From Bacteriovoracales bacterium (GTDB taxonomy: Bacteria; Bdellovibrionota; Bacteriovoracia; Bacteriovoracales; Bacteriovoracaceae), in NCBI GenBank assembly GCA_028346125.1, contig JAOMEV010000006.1:1-64000 (forward strand): a stretch of DNA of 64,000 nt, written 5' to 3'. Made by a program: the position numbers and the translations under genes. Of this stretch, positions 10,398 to 20,796 are shown in pieces (the first letter of the stretch is position 1; every line of letters starts with the position of its first letter). Under the pieces are notes generated by a model. It did no database searches. It saw only the letters and a list, made by a program, of their open reading frames with translations, and was not told the origin of the DNA.

Positions 10398-11558
10398 ATG
10401 AATTGGAACCTCCACTATAATTATCACTTTCCTACTGAAGTCTTCTTTGGCCCTGGTATTGTGAAAACACTAGGGACCCATCTTAAAGATAGAAATTATA
10501 AAAGTCCTCTTCTCGTAACTGATGAGGGCCTTTCTAAACTTCCACTCTTTAAAAAAATCTACGAAGACCTCAAATCTTCAGGTCTTGCACCAGAAGGTCA
10601 CCATCAAATCCATAAAAACCCTATAAAAGATGACGTCCTATCAGGAGTTGAAACCTATCATAAAAAAAGTTGTGATTCTATCATTGGACTTGGAGGAGGT
10701 GCCTCCATGGATGTGGCCAGGGCCATTGCTCTCAAATGCCACCATGAAAGAGATCTCTTTGATTTTGACGACTCTCTTGGTGGGGATAAATATGTTACCG
10801 AAGAAATCCCCTATTTTGTAACTATTCCAACAACAAGCGGGACAGGAAGTGAAGTTGGGAGAAGCACTGTTATTGCTGATAACAAAAGTAAAGAAAAGAA
10901 AATTCTCTTTTCACCTCGCTTAATGGCCAAAGCTGTTTTTGCAGACCCTGAACTCACCTTAGACCTTCCCTTTCATGTAACCGCGGCAACGGGAATGGAT
11001 GCACTTACTCATAATATAGAGGCCTATCTGGCCAAGGGATTTAACCCTCTTTGCGATGGATTGGCCCTAGAGGGTATAAGACTTATTGGGGAATCTCTCG
11101 AAATGGCCACTCATAAACCTTCTTTAGAGGCCCAAAGCAAAATGATGATGGCCGCTCTCATGGGAGCAACGGCATTTCAGAAAGGGTTAGGGGTTGTACA
11201 CTCTACGGCTCACCCCCTATCAACTCTTTTCGATCTCCACCATGGACTGGCCAACGCCATCATGCTAAAATATGGGTTGGAATACAATGCAGAAACTTCT
11301 GGAGATAAACTGGAATTTCTTTCTAAACACCTTAATATTGAAGACCAAACAGCAGAAGGGTTCATTAACTTTGTTCATTCTCTTACCCAATCGCTAGGTC
11401 TTCCTCAAACATTATCTAGTCAAGGTGTGAAAGAGAAGGATATTGAAAAACTTGCGGCCCTTGCCATTAAGGATGTCTGCCATCAATCAAACCCTAGGCC
11501 TGTAACTGAATTCGATTTTAGAAAAATTTATAAGAATGCTCTTAAGGGAGATCAATAA
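10398..11558 (+). CDS. Iron-containing alcohol dehydrogenase
   Basis: GGGASMDVAR, TIPTTSGTGSEV, THNIEAYLA, HSTAHPLSTLFDLHHGLANA metal-binding region. Confidence 0.9.
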   Translation: MNWNLHYNYHFPTEVFFGPGIVKTLGTHLKDRNYKSPLLVTDEGLSKLPLFKKIYEDLKSSGLAPEGHHQIHKNPIKDDVLSGVETYHKKSCDSIIGLGGGASMDVARAIALKCHHERDLFDFDDSLGGDKYVTEEIPYFVTIPTTSGTGSEVGRSTVIADNKSKEKKILFSPRLMAKAVFADPELTLDLPFHVTAATGMDALTHNIEAYLAKGFNPLCDGLALEGIRLIGESLEMATHKPSLEAQSKMMMAALMGATAFQKGLGVVHSTAHPLSTLFDLHHGLANAIMLKYGLEYNAETSGDKLEFLSKHLNIEDQTAEGFINFVHSLTQSLGLPQTLSSQGVKEKDIEKLAALAIKDVCHQSNPRPVTEFDFRKIYKNALKGDQ

Positions 11559-11560
11559 AA

Positions 11561-12322
11561 ATGCTTAAAATTGGACTTACACCATGCTTTCTATATCCGG
11601 ATCCGACAAGAAAGGTTTTTAGTAAAAAGTCACTGGCCTATATAGAAAAAGATATGGCCACTTACGTAGGCTCCTACGACTGTATGCCAATTCTTATTCC
11701 CGACCTCAAGGGAGAGCACTTACAAAAATTTTTAGATCAACTCGATGGCTTTATTTTCCAAGGGGGGTCAGATATTTCTCCTACAAGCTACGGAGAGAAA
11801 CCCATTGAAAATGAACGCTGGCCTGGAGACCCCTATAGGGATAAATTCGAACTCAAAATCTTAAAGTATGCCTTTGAGAGAAATAAACCGATTCTTGGTA
11901 TCTGCCGAGGAATGCAACTCATTAATATCTTTTTTAAGGGCACTCTCTATCAAGACTTGGCAATTGAAACAAAGACACCTCTCAAACACAGAAGCCAGGA
12001 AGAGTATGATAAAGTCAACCACTCTATTTCTTTGAGCGAAGAAGGAGTTCTTTCTAAACTATACAATGGCTCAAAGGAAGTCAGAGTCAATTCTGTTCAT
12101 CACCAGGGAGTGAAAAAACTCGGCTCTGACCTCAATATAGAAGCCGTTTGCCCTATCGATAATCTGGTAGAGGCCATCAGTTACAAAAAGTTTAATGAAA
12201 ACTTCATTTTAGGTGTCCAGTGGCATCCGGAGTTCTCGAAAACACTAAAAGGAGAAGTCATTGATCCTTCTCCTTTGCTAGAAAATTTTTTAAAAAGGGC
12301 CCAAGAAAGAAAGGAAAAGTAA
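11561..12322 (+). CDS. PuuD-like gamma-glutamyl hydrolase (class I amidotransferase fold)
   Basis: GFIFQGGSDISPTSYGE, nucleophile elbow ILGICRGMQLIN, C-terminal ILGVQWHPEF. Confidence 0.9.
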   Translation: MLKIGLTPCFLYPDPTRKVFSKKSLAYIEKDMATYVGSYDCMPILIPDLKGEHLQKFLDQLDGFIFQGGSDISPTSYGEKPIENERWPGDPYRDKFELKILKYAFERNKPILGICRGMQLINIFFKGTLYQDLAIETKTPLKHRSQEEYDKVNHSISLSEEGVLSKLYNGSKEVRVNSVHHQGVKKLGSDLNIEAVCPIDNLVEAISYKKFNENFILGVQWHPEFSKTLKGEVIDPSPLLENFLKRAQERKEK

Positions 12323-13684
12323 ATGTTATCAAATAATCCCTTTACTGAAGAAGCCATTGAAATCCCTTCAAATAATTCAGAGGAACTTCTACAAAATTTT
12401 AATTTTCAAAAAGAAAATCAAAAGAAATGGGCCAAAACTCCTCTTAAGGAACGTCTTTCCTATATAGAAAAGTTTTCTGAAGAGCTCAATAAAAGAGAAG
12501 AGGAACTGGCAAAAACTCTTACAAAAGAAATGGGTAAACCTTTTAAAGAGTCCCTTAATGAAATCAGAGGGGCCAGATCAAGGATTAAGTTTTTCCTCAA
12601 AAACTCAGAAGAAAGCTTAAGCCCTAGAGATTACTCAAGACCAGGATTAGGAGAGGAAATACATTTTGAGCCCTTGGGTGTTATCGGGAACATTTCTGCT
12701 TGGAATTACCCCTATCTCATTGGAGTTAATGTTTTTATCCCGGCCCTTATATGTGGAAATTGTGTCGTCTACAAACCCTCTGAATTCACTTCATTAACAG
12801 GTTTAGAAATTCAAAAGATTTTTAATGACATTGGACTTCCTCCTTATGCTTTCCAAGTGGCCATTGGTGGAAAAGATGTTGGAGAACTTCTCCTAAAATT
12901 GCCCCTCGATGGAATCTTTTTTACAGGTTCCTACAAAACGGGCGCCTTTATCCACAATCAGGTTTCTCCAAAGCTTATTCCCGTAGGTCTAGAACTTGGA
13001 GGAAAAGATCCTCTCTACGTAACAGACGACCTGGATGATATCTCACAAGTCGCTGAAGCTGCCTGCGAAGGTGTCTTTTATAATAATGGGCAGAGCTGTT
13101 GCTCTGTCGAAAGAATTTATGTCCACGAAAAAGTTTATAAAGAATTTCTTGAGAAATTTAAAAAAAGTGTGGAAGGACTCAAAACTGGTGACCCAATGGT
13201 CCCTGAAACGACCCAGGGACCCCTAACAAGAAAAGATCACGTATCCTACTTAGAGAACCAGGTTCAAGATGCCCTTTCAAAAGGCGCTGAGGTTGTTTTC
13301 CGTGGAGAAGTTCCCAAAAAAACAGGATACTTCTTTCCCCCGACAATCTTAAAAAATGTTAACCATAAAATGGAAATCATGAATGAAGAAAGTTTTGGCC
13401 CTATTATAGGAATCCAATGCGTCTCTAATGACGAAGAGGCCATCCAGCTTATGAACGATACCTCTTATGGTTTGACATCAAGCGTATTCGCCAAGGACGA
13501 AAGAAGAGGAAGGAACATACTGAGTCAAATTAATTCGGGAACAGGTTACCTTAATTGCTGCGACAGAGTATCTCCCTATCTACCGTGGTCAGGAAGGAAA
13601 AATTCGGGACTTGGCTCGACCCTCTCTTTTTTAGGGATCCAAACTTTCTGTCAACCAAAGGCTTACCACATAAAATCAACCTAA
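12323..13684 (+). CDS. NAD(P)-dependent aldehyde dehydrogenase
   Basis: PLGVIGNISAWNYP, FFTGSYKTG, LELGGKDPLYV, YNNGQSCCS catalytic Cys, ESFGPIIGI. Confidence 0.93.
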   Translation: MLSNNPFTEEAIEIPSNNSEELLQNFNFQKENQKKWAKTPLKERLSYIEKFSEELNKREEELAKTLTKEMGKPFKESLNEIRGARSRIKFFLKNSEESLSPRDYSRPGLGEEIHFEPLGVIGNISAWNYPYLIGVNVFIPALICGNCVVYKPSEFTSLTGLEIQKIFNDIGLPPYAFQVAIGGKDVGELLLKLPLDGIFFTGSYKTGAFIHNQVSPKLIPVGLELGGKDPLYVTDDLDDISQVAEAACEGVFYNNGQSCCSVERIYVHEKVYKEFLEKFKKSVEGLKTGDPMVPETTQGPLTRKDHVSYLENQVQDALSKGAEVVFRGEVPKKTGYFFPPTILKNVNHKMEIMNEESFGPIIGIQCVSNDEEAIQLMNDTSYGLTSSVFAKDERRGRNILSQINSGTGYLNCCDRVSPYLPWSGRKNSGLGSTLSFLGIQTFCQPKAYHIKST

Positions 13685-13761
13685 TTCTCCATTGGCAAAT
13701 ATACCAAAATAAACTATGATGCCACCTTCTGTTTTTAGTAATTTGAGGAGAAGAAAACGCG

Positions 13762-14196
13762 ATGAGTCTTTTAAAGGATGTGCTGGAAAAGGCTGGCTTT
13801 AAGGCCACTGAACCTGAAAAGAAAAAAAATAGACCTTCAAAACAACGATCCTTCCAGCCCAGAAAGAAGGCACATACTCATCACAAGCAAAGAAACACCT
13901 GTGAAGCCTGTCAGGCGATTTGCCCAGATGTTGAACTTTATAGTCATAAGAACCCTTCTCTGTTACATGCGAAATGGATTTGTGTCCCTTGTGCAGACAA
14001 AAATATGATCCCTGATGACCAGAGAAAAACGGCCCAAAGTGAAAGCTCAAAACAGCGAACTTTTAGAAGATACTTTGGCAGAACGGTGAAATATATTCCA
14101 AAACCCGAAGAGACAAAGGACCAGGATAATAAAAGAGGCCCTTCAAATAAAAATTCCAGGCATCAAAAAACGAACTCATTCAAGAAAAAATATTAA
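13762..14196 (+). CDS. Basic zinc-finger-like protein of unknown function
   Basis: CEACQAIC...CVPC cysteine pairs in a Lys/Arg-rich protein. Confidence 0.6.
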   Translation: MSLLKDVLEKAGFKATEPEKKKNRPSKQRSFQPRKKAHTHHKQRNTCEACQAICPDVELYSHKNPSLLHAKWICVPCADKNMIPDDQRKTAQSESSKQRTFRRYFGRTVKYIPKPEETKDQDNKRGPSNKNSRHQKTNSFKKKY

Positions 14197-14210
14197 ATGG
14201 CACAAAAAAA

Positions 14211-14235
14211 GGGTGCTCATAGGCACCCTTTTTTT
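14211..14235. terminator. Rho-independent terminator, probably bidirectional
   Basis: aaaaaaagggtgc-tcatag-gcaccctttttttat between convergent genes. Confidence 0.9.
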
Positions 14236-14253
14236 ATTATATGACTTTGTTAT

Positions 14254-15006
14254 TTAGAGTGAAAGTCCAAGGTTTAAACCTACCCAAGGAGAGATTCCCT
14301 TTCCTGGTAAAAACCATTTTCCTGTTCCGTTGGCAAAATCTTTAGAGATATACTTTGCTCCACCTAAAACCTGGACATTTAGTTTTTTCCAAAACCATCC
14401 GTAACCAACTCCTAAGTGACCATAAAGACCCGCTGCCTTAGCAATTCCACTAACATTTCCATTTCTCACTTTAGTAAGGTCAGTAAAGTCAACTCTCATT
14501 GCTCCAATTTCTGTTTGAAGAAGAAAGCTATCAGTAAAAGCCCCATTAAAGAAAAGGTTATATCTCAAACCTACAGATTGTCCAAAAAGATCAACCTCAT
14601 GTCCACTTTCAGTGTCTTCAAAAGTAGAGTTTAGAAAAGATGCATTTACACCTAATGTTGTCTTTCTTGTAAGCTTAAAATCTGCCCCAATTTGATAAGA
14701 ACCAAACATTAGCTCTGCAGGGCTTGTATAAACATTTACCTTTTTTGAAGAACTAACATCTTCAACAAGAACTGTTTCAACTTTTGATTCTTTTACTCTA
14801 GGCTTAAAAGCTTCACGTCTTTCCCTTTGAATCTCTTTTCTTTCCCAATAAGAAGGTCTAGAACGAGAATCTTCCTCATAGGAACGCTCTACACGATCGT
14901 TTTGATATGAGTCTTCCTCATGATAAGAATCTTCAAAGTAGGCCATTGATACAAGAGGCATATTTAGTGCCGTAGCAATAAAAAGTAGTTTCATCCAAGA
15001 TTTCAT
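14254..15006 (-). CDS. Outer-membrane beta-barrel-like protein
   Basis: Start refined to ATG at 15006 with AAGGAGG: MKSWMKLLFIATALNMPLVSMA; barrel-like C-terminus ending in L. Confidence 0.7.
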   Translation of the reverse strand: MKSWMKLLFIATALNMPLVSMAYFEDSYHEEDSYQNDRVERSYEEDSRSRPSYWERKEIQRERREAFKPRVKESKVETVLVEDVSSSKKVNVYTSPAELMFGSYQIGADFKLTRKTTLGVNASFLNSTFEDTESGHEVDLFGQSVGLRYNLFFNGAFTDSFLLQTEIGAMRVDFTDLTKVRNGNVSGIAKAAGLYGHLGVGYGWFWKKLNVQVLGGAKYISKDFANGTGKWFLPGKGISPWVGLNLGLSL

Positions 15007-15379
15007 AGTTTTCCTCCTTACTATATGTGGTTGAAAATTTTTTCTTTTTCTAATGCTATGTATAAAGCAAGTTCCATGCCAATTAGGCATAAAGCTAAGT
15101 ATTTGATTTTATTTTATGAAAGGAGTAATTTAGTGGAGCACTCATTTTAAGGTGTATAAATTTAAGACGCTTGGTAAAAACTTTAACAATTTCTTTGACC
15201 TTTTAATTTGAAAATAAATTTTATTTAATTCAAAAAAACTATTTGTAAAGTTTGGCCGTAATCCCTTACTTTTTTGTTTCTTTCTCATGAAACTCGTGTC
15301 TATAAAGTCTTCTATCCCTTTGTCCAAAAGGGTGCAATGCAGTTTAAATATGCCCGTTAAATAAAAGAGAGACAGTCCT

Positions 15380-16306
15380 ATGAACCAATTAAAACTTACC
15401 ATGACCCTTATTGGTCTTTTCATTATTGCTGGACATGCTTTTGGAAACTATCAAACCTACTCATCAAAACCAATTAATATTGATGGCGTCTACTCTAAAG
15501 AGAACAGACACAATCCACCTCGATCGTTTAAAAAAAGAAGACGGCGTCTCGAAAGAAGAAATGAAAAAATGGTCGCCGATGAAATAGAAATGATCAGATG
15601 GGAAGAAGAAAAGAAACTAAAATACAAACTTAAAAAGGCATTCACTAAAATAAATCACAATAACAAAAAATACCGTACAGTGAGCCTACGTAATGAAATT
15701 GAGCAAGACCAAGAGACTCTTCCACACTGGAACAAGTTCAGCACTTTGAAATTTTCACCTTATTTTGGGATCTCGCACCTTAAAGGAAGTACAGGAGAAT
15801 TTCAAAGTGATATGGCCATTGGGGGAAGCCTTGAAACGTCCGTAAACCGTTTTATCTCTATTCATATTGGAGCTAATTATTTCAATGTTAATTTGCCTGA
15901 CTCTCTTGAAGCAAATAATTGGAATAATTACCAAGGAACAAAACTCAGCAAGCTTGGTATTGAAATTGGCCCAAAAGTTTTTATTCTCACAAGAAATAAT
16001 CTAAGGCCCTATTTAGGTGTTGGGTTAGGGCTAAATCAAATGAGCCTTAAAAAGGATTACTCAATTAATGATGCAGGATTTATGGGAGATTCTCAAAAAT
16101 TATCATTCGACTCTTTATTCTGGGGACTTCAATTAGGTACAGAATATTACTTTAGTAAGACTATGGGCCTTAATGCCTTTGTTAAATATTCATGGCAACA
16201 ATCAGATTTTTCTGGACAACCTAATTCCAACCTAAGATCTCACATAGACTTTATCAAAAAGGCCAAAATGAGATCTATTAACTTTGGAATGATTATCCTT
16301 ATATAG
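15380..16306 (+). CDS. Outer-membrane beta-barrel-like protein
   Basis: Signal peptide; LRPYLGVGLGLNQMSL, LQLGTEYYFSKTMGLNAFVKYSW. Confidence 0.7.
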   Translation: MNQLKLTMTLIGLFIIAGHAFGNYQTYSSKPINIDGVYSKENRHNPPRSFKKRRRRLERRNEKMVADEIEMIRWEEEKKLKYKLKKAFTKINHNNKKYRTVSLRNEIEQDQETLPHWNKFSTLKFSPYFGISHLKGSTGEFQSDMAIGGSLETSVNRFISIHIGANYFNVNLPDSLEANNWNNYQGTKLSKLGIEIGPKVFILTRNNLRPYLGVGLGLNQMSLKKDYSINDAGFMGDSQKLSFDSLFWGLQLGTEYYFSKTMGLNAFVKYSWQQSDFSGQPNSNLRSHIDFIKKAKMRSINFGMIILI

Positions 16307-16313
16307 AGGGCCT

Positions 16314-18023
16314 TTACTTTATAAAAACCCCCTTTAACTCAAGGGTTCTTCCATCTTTTAAAGTGACACGAGCACCTAATGTTTTCCATCCTATAGTAGG
16401 TGTTCTCATGACTTGTGTTGAAAAGTTTAATTTTTCTGCCCAAGAAGTTAACATAATGTTTTCGCCACCGTTCTTATTTTCAAATATATAATCGACCTTT
16501 TTCACTTGACCAAGATTATTTCTTGATTCTAAATATATTTTAAATTTATAAAGAGACCCCTTAAATTCTGGCCAATATATTTCGTCTTTTTCAACCATGA
16601 CCCTTTGAGCTAACCCTTCCATTTTTCCATCTTTTTTTCTCTTAGGGTGGACTTTTAAGATGATATCTTTCGTATAAGTTTTTCCATTAAAAAGTTCAAA
16701 AATAACTTGAATGGGATTTACTCTATAGGGCGTCACCAACTTGATAGAAAACCCTTTTCTCTTTCTATTGGCCTTCGTTTTCTCAAAGTTTTTATGCTTA
16801 TAAATAACACGCTTTATTTGTGGTGAAAAAATATCATCACTTTTTACTTTTACAAAAAATACGTACCGATCAAGTGCTTTATCAAACTTAAATTTTTTGA
16901 GTAAAATAACTTTATTCACATCAAATTTTCTTTTCCCATAGATATCCTCATTTTTGGCCAAAAATTTAAACTCCTTGGTAAGGATATTTCCATTCATTAA
17001 TTCAATATTTACAAAACCTGAAAAGTGAGGATTTTTTCTCTTAAAAGACCTCGAAAAAAAATTATCCTTATCTTCTGATTTTACAACAAGATTTTTATTT
17101 CCTTTTTTGAAGTGATAAGAAACCATTTTTATAAAAGGCAGTGCATCCTCTTTGGCCTTAACCTTTAATTTAAAAATTACACCATCTCCATCAAATTCGT
17201 AGCGACTCAAAACTTTAATTTCTTTAGGTGAAATAGTCCTTTCTTCTCCCTTAAGCTCTTCTCTCAAAAGAGGGTGATTCTCTGCAAGGTACTTCAAAAT
17301 AGATTTCATCTTTATAGCGCCATTCATGAAACCTCTTCCATCATTGTCATAACCCTGTGGCCGATATTCAACGTTTACAATCCCAATAACCTTTCCTGTT
17401 TTTTGATCAAAAATAGGTGCTCCCGAAGATCCTTGTAAAATGTCAGCATTATGAAGAAAATTGATATTATTTCCAAATGGAACATTCTCTAAAACTTTTC
17501 CTGGAGATTTTTTTTTAGTCGGATAACAATTGTCTTTATTGAAATAATCGCAATTCTGATGAACGACGTAGAGCTCATCTCCCTTTTGAAGGCTTTTATC
17601 GGCAAGAGTAACCCAACCAAAAAGTTCTCCTGGAGAATCAGCACATTTTAAAATAGAGAAATCAAGCTTTAAGTCTGTTGCAACAAGTTGATGACATGCC
17701 AAAGAATAGAGCCTTTTTGACAATGAGATTGAGCTTAAGGCCTCATAACCAAAAATGGCCTTGGTATTTTTTGCAGTCTTAGCATCCCCCACACAATGGT
17801 TATTCGTCATCAAAAGGTTTCTACCTATTAAAAAGCCAGTGCATCTGCCCACAAGAAGGTCACTCTTAGGGATTTGGAGAAGTGCAACTCTTGGATCAAA
17901 GCTCTCTTTCCAATCGAGATCATTTACAATAATATTGTGCTTTTCGCTCTCCAAAGTAATTGGCCCAGAGCAACTCCAAAAAAAAACAGGCGATAAGAAC
18001 AAGATAATCCAAAAATGCTTCAT
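16314..18023 (-). CDS. Trypsin-like (S1) serine protease lipoprotein with three C-terminal pYEATS-like repeats
   Basis: Lipobox-like FFWSCSG; triad-like TNNHCVG / DFSILKC / LQGSSGAPIF; repeats with VxYxF...F...DGxxxxL pattern. Confidence 0.8.
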   Translation of the reverse strand: MKHFWIILFLSPVFFWSCSGPITLESEKHNIIVNDLDWKESFDPRVALLQIPKSDLLVGRCTGFLIGRNLLMTNNHCVGDAKTAKNTKAIFGYEALSSISLSKRLYSLACHQLVATDLKLDFSILKCADSPGELFGWVTLADKSLQKGDELYVVHQNCDYFNKDNCYPTKKKSPGKVLENVPFGNNINFLHNADILQGSSGAPIFDQKTGKVIGIVNVEYRPQGYDNDGRGFMNGAIKMKSILKYLAENHPLLREELKGEERTISPKEIKVLSRYEFDGDGVIFKLKVKAKEDALPFIKMVSYHFKKGNKNLVVKSEDKDNFFSRSFKRKNPHFSGFVNIELMNGNILTKEFKFLAKNEDIYGKRKFDVNKVILLKKFKFDKALDRYVFFVKVKSDDIFSPQIKRVIYKHKNFEKTKANRKRKGFSIKLVTPYRVNPIQVIFELFNGKTYTKDIILKVHPKRKKDGKMEGLAQRVMVEKDEIYWPEFKGSLYKFKIYLESRNNLGQVKKVDYIFENKNGGENIMLTSWAEKLNFSTQVMRTPTIGWKTLGARVTLKDGRTLELKGVFIK

Positions 18024-18125
18024 TAATCTCCCTCCAAATTATTTAAGATCTATTTTATTTTTTAAGATTTTCAAATGAAAGTGTCCATTGTAGAAATAGG
18101 TATGGCCTATGCTTAAGGACTAGTT

Positions 18126-18683
18126 ATGAAAAATATAATTCTTCTCCATTTCCTTTTGAGCTTAACTCTTTCGTGTAAAAATATCCTTTCATCTTTTGAG
18201 GAACAAAAAAATATTCCCGTTCCCTCAGATGTTAAACTTATCACCCTTTTGCATGAAAAAATAAGCAAAGACGATTTTGACTTAGAAATCCTGTCAAAGA
18301 AACTTTTATCTCAAAGTAAAATAACAGTTGAGAGAGAGTATTTCGCAGAGGATAAGGTCAAAAAGTCAAACTTTCAGGAAACCTGTCAGGAAATAGAGCT
18401 AAAGCTTAACCAAATGACCAAAAAAAAATGCTTTATGTCTAAAAGCAAAAAGTTAATTCTTAAATGTTTACCCAGCCAAAAAAAATGTAGGAAGTGGACA
18501 AGGCCTTTGTTTTTTGCTGAATACTGTGAAAAGAAGCAAGAAATTCACTTTTTAAAAAAGGGAAAAATATTAGATCCCCATTTAAAAATACAAACCTGCT
18601 CTTCGAGCGAAAATGGGCCTTTGATATTGAGAAGCTTCAAATTAATCTTGGAAAAAGCTGTCCGGCCTTCCCAAAAGACTTAA
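18126..18683 (+). CDS. Putative lipoprotein
   Basis: MKNIILLHFLLSLTLSCKN lipobox; overlaps convergent ORF 3' end. Confidence 0.5.
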   Translation: MKNIILLHFLLSLTLSCKNILSSFEEQKNIPVPSDVKLITLLHEKISKDDFDLEILSKKLLSQSKITVEREYFAEDKVKKSNFQETCQEIELKLNQMTKKKCFMSKSKKLILKCLPSQKKCRKWTRPLFFAEYCEKKQEIHFLKKGKILDPHLKIQTCSSSENGPLILRSFKLILEKAVRPSQKT

Positions 18684-19119
18684 AAGGGTCCTTCTTTGGA
18701 AAAGAGTTTAAGAAAAACTCTTTAAGAAGGTCCATACAAAACATCGGACCTTTTTCTCTTGAATAAAGGGACATGACCTTTTTAATATTTTTATCTACAA
18801 CTTTTTGATCGACCACAATATCATTAAATTTCATCATGCTTATTCCACACCATAAGGAAAAGAGGAATTTTCGCTGGGAGAAAAAGTTCCCTTCAAAAAG
18901 ATGGTAGGTTAAATAAGCGGCCTTAGAAGGCAGAATATCAGGCTCACATGTTCTCTTATCAATTGGCCAAGAGTGTTGCAAAAATGATCCTAGCCTTTTT
19001 ACGTCTTGGATATTGGATTGAACTAGCTGGAGATTTTCCTCACTAGGCTCACCTTTATTGATAAGCTGTGTACAAAAAAAATAAATATCTGAAAGCTTCG
19101 GTACTTTAACTAAACTCAT
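18637..19119 (-). CDS. Hypothetical protein
   Basis: ORF only. Confidence 0.5.
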   Translation of the reverse strand: MSLVKVPKLSDIYFFCTQLINKGEPSEENLQLVQSNIQDVKRLGSFLQHSWPIDKRTCEPDILPSKAAYLTYHLFEGNFFSQRKFLFSLWCGISMMKFNDIVVDQKVVDKNIKKVMSLYSREKGPMFCMDLLKEFFLNSFPKKDPFKSFGKAGQLFPRLI

Positions 19120-19133
19120 AACTATTCCAACAA

Positions 19134-19421
19134 TTAGGAGAAGGGAGATTTTTTTGGTTTCTTCTTTTTACTGCCCTTCAAACGATCTTCTCTTGCAACC
19201 TTAAGTTGCCTTTCTTCAAACTGGTTATACATTTCCAGGTAATTAATAACACCAGTTCTCTCATCCTTCGCGATGGCCTCTTCTTCTGCAATTCTTAGAA
19301 AATCAAGGATATTACTATCGTCCTTAAACGTTTCTTTATAAGCATCCTTCTCCTTGTGCTCTCTTTCCTTTTCATCTTCGTCAATTCGCTTAACGAATTC
19401 TAAAAATTTTTTTGGATCCAA
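19134..19421 (-). CDS. Hypothetical charged protein
   Basis: ORF only; likely same operon as 18637-19119. Confidence 0.5.
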   Translation of the reverse strand: MDPKKFLEFVKRIDEDEKEREHKEKDAYKETFKDDSNILDFLRIAEEEAIAKDERTGVINYLEMYNQFEERQLKVAREDRLKGSKKKKPKKSPFS

Positions 19422-19745
19422 TGTTTTCCCTTAGTTAGACCATTTAACCCTATGTACCATACCCATATAACACATGATATCAACACGCGCCGCAAAATTC
19501 TTAGAGCCATTACATTTTTACTTAAAAGTAAAAAAGCTCATTACCTGTGTCTGATAGAAAAGGCCAAATTTCAACCATTTAAATGATTGATCAAAGAGTT
19601 AAAATAAAACTTAATAAATTGTTAGAAAACGACATATTCTTTAAGACAAACTGGCCCTAAAGTTAAACTGTAATCTAGAATAGGGCCTAAATATTGACTT
19701 TCTCCAATAAATTAGGTTTTCAAAGATAAAAGGAGTTAATCCATA

Positions 19746-20597
19746 ATGAAGAATCTGAGAAAAACTAAATGCCCAAAAGAAATTTCACAGGTCCTTTTAA
19801 AGGCCCAACAAAGTGATGTTGTCTTTATAATTTGGTTTTCCAAAAAAGGCCTAAGCTTTATTAAAACGGGTGCTCTAAGAAAAATATTAAAAATAGATCT
19901 GCAAATTGAAATTCACGATTACTCCTTAAGAAATAGCTTTATTGAAGAGGAAGATATCTCATTTGGAGAATTCATTTATTTTCGCAGCTCATTTCTTGGT
20001 TTAACCTTTAAGGCCTCTTTTATCTCAAATGCTGATGACAATTGTTTTTGGGTGAAAACTCCCCAACTGGCCCTACTCAATGAAAAAAGAAAATACCCAA
20101 GAAAATACTTAAACTGCTTTAACTGGAAGGCCACGTCCTTTAATCTCACGTATGAAGATTCTACACTACCAGACAATGAAGGTTCTTATGAAGCGCCTCT
20201 TGTAGAAAACTTTACGGATGAAAATGAAAGGGCAGTCGCCCCTGCTGACGAAAATGACACTCAAGCGGACCTATTCCTGGAAAATGAACTCTTAAAAAAT
20301 AACCTACATGAATACAAAGACCCACCTAAAAAAAGCTTTGACCTGAACAAACCATTAAAAGGGGTCATTATAGAAATTTCAAAAAATGGAGCAACTCTTT
20401 TGGTTTCTAAGCCCCCTTATCTAAGCTTTGAAAAACATAGAATACTTCATTTTCACTTCATTGAAGGCATCAATATCCCTCCTAATCTAAAAGCTGAAAT
20501 AAGGTCTTTGAGGAAAGGTAAAATTGGTTATCAATCCCATAATGAAGAAAAGTTCCTTCAAATCGGTCTCCAATTTAATTCTTTAGTGAATTATTAA
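19746..20597 (+). CDS. PilZ-like domain protein with internal insertion
   Basis: RKYPRK (RxxxR) and IIEISKNGATLLV (D/NxSxxG-like), separated by an acidic insert. Confidence 0.6.
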   Translation: MKNLRKTKCPKEISQVLLKAQQSDVVFIIWFSKKGLSFIKTGALRKILKIDLQIEIHDYSLRNSFIEEEDISFGEFIYFRSSFLGLTFKASFISNADDNCFWVKTPQLALLNEKRKYPRKYLNCFNWKATSFNLTYEDSTLPDNEGSYEAPLVENFTDENERAVAPADENDTQADLFLENELLKNNLHEYKDPPKKSFDLNKPLKGVIIEISKNGATLLVSKPPYLSFEKHRILHFHFIEGINIPPNLKAEIRSLRKGKIGYQSHNEEKFLQIGLQFNSLVNY

Positions 20598-20796
20598 ATA
20601 GAATTCATTTAATAATTGCTCTTTTTCTTACATAGTTTATGTAAATTAAGACGCATCGTGGAAATTTTCTTGTTCTTTTTCACCAATATGTTAAAAAATA
20701 TTTGTTTTATATCAACAGCAACTAATGCTAACGTGAACACTTTGAAGCATATACGGGTTTTATACTCGGCTTTTAAGTTTTTCGGGGGGAAAACTT

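Noticed and set aside
15142-15423. 93-aa reverse ORF
   Set aside because: Overlaps the start of the barrel protein 15380-16306 on the other strand; no homology cues.
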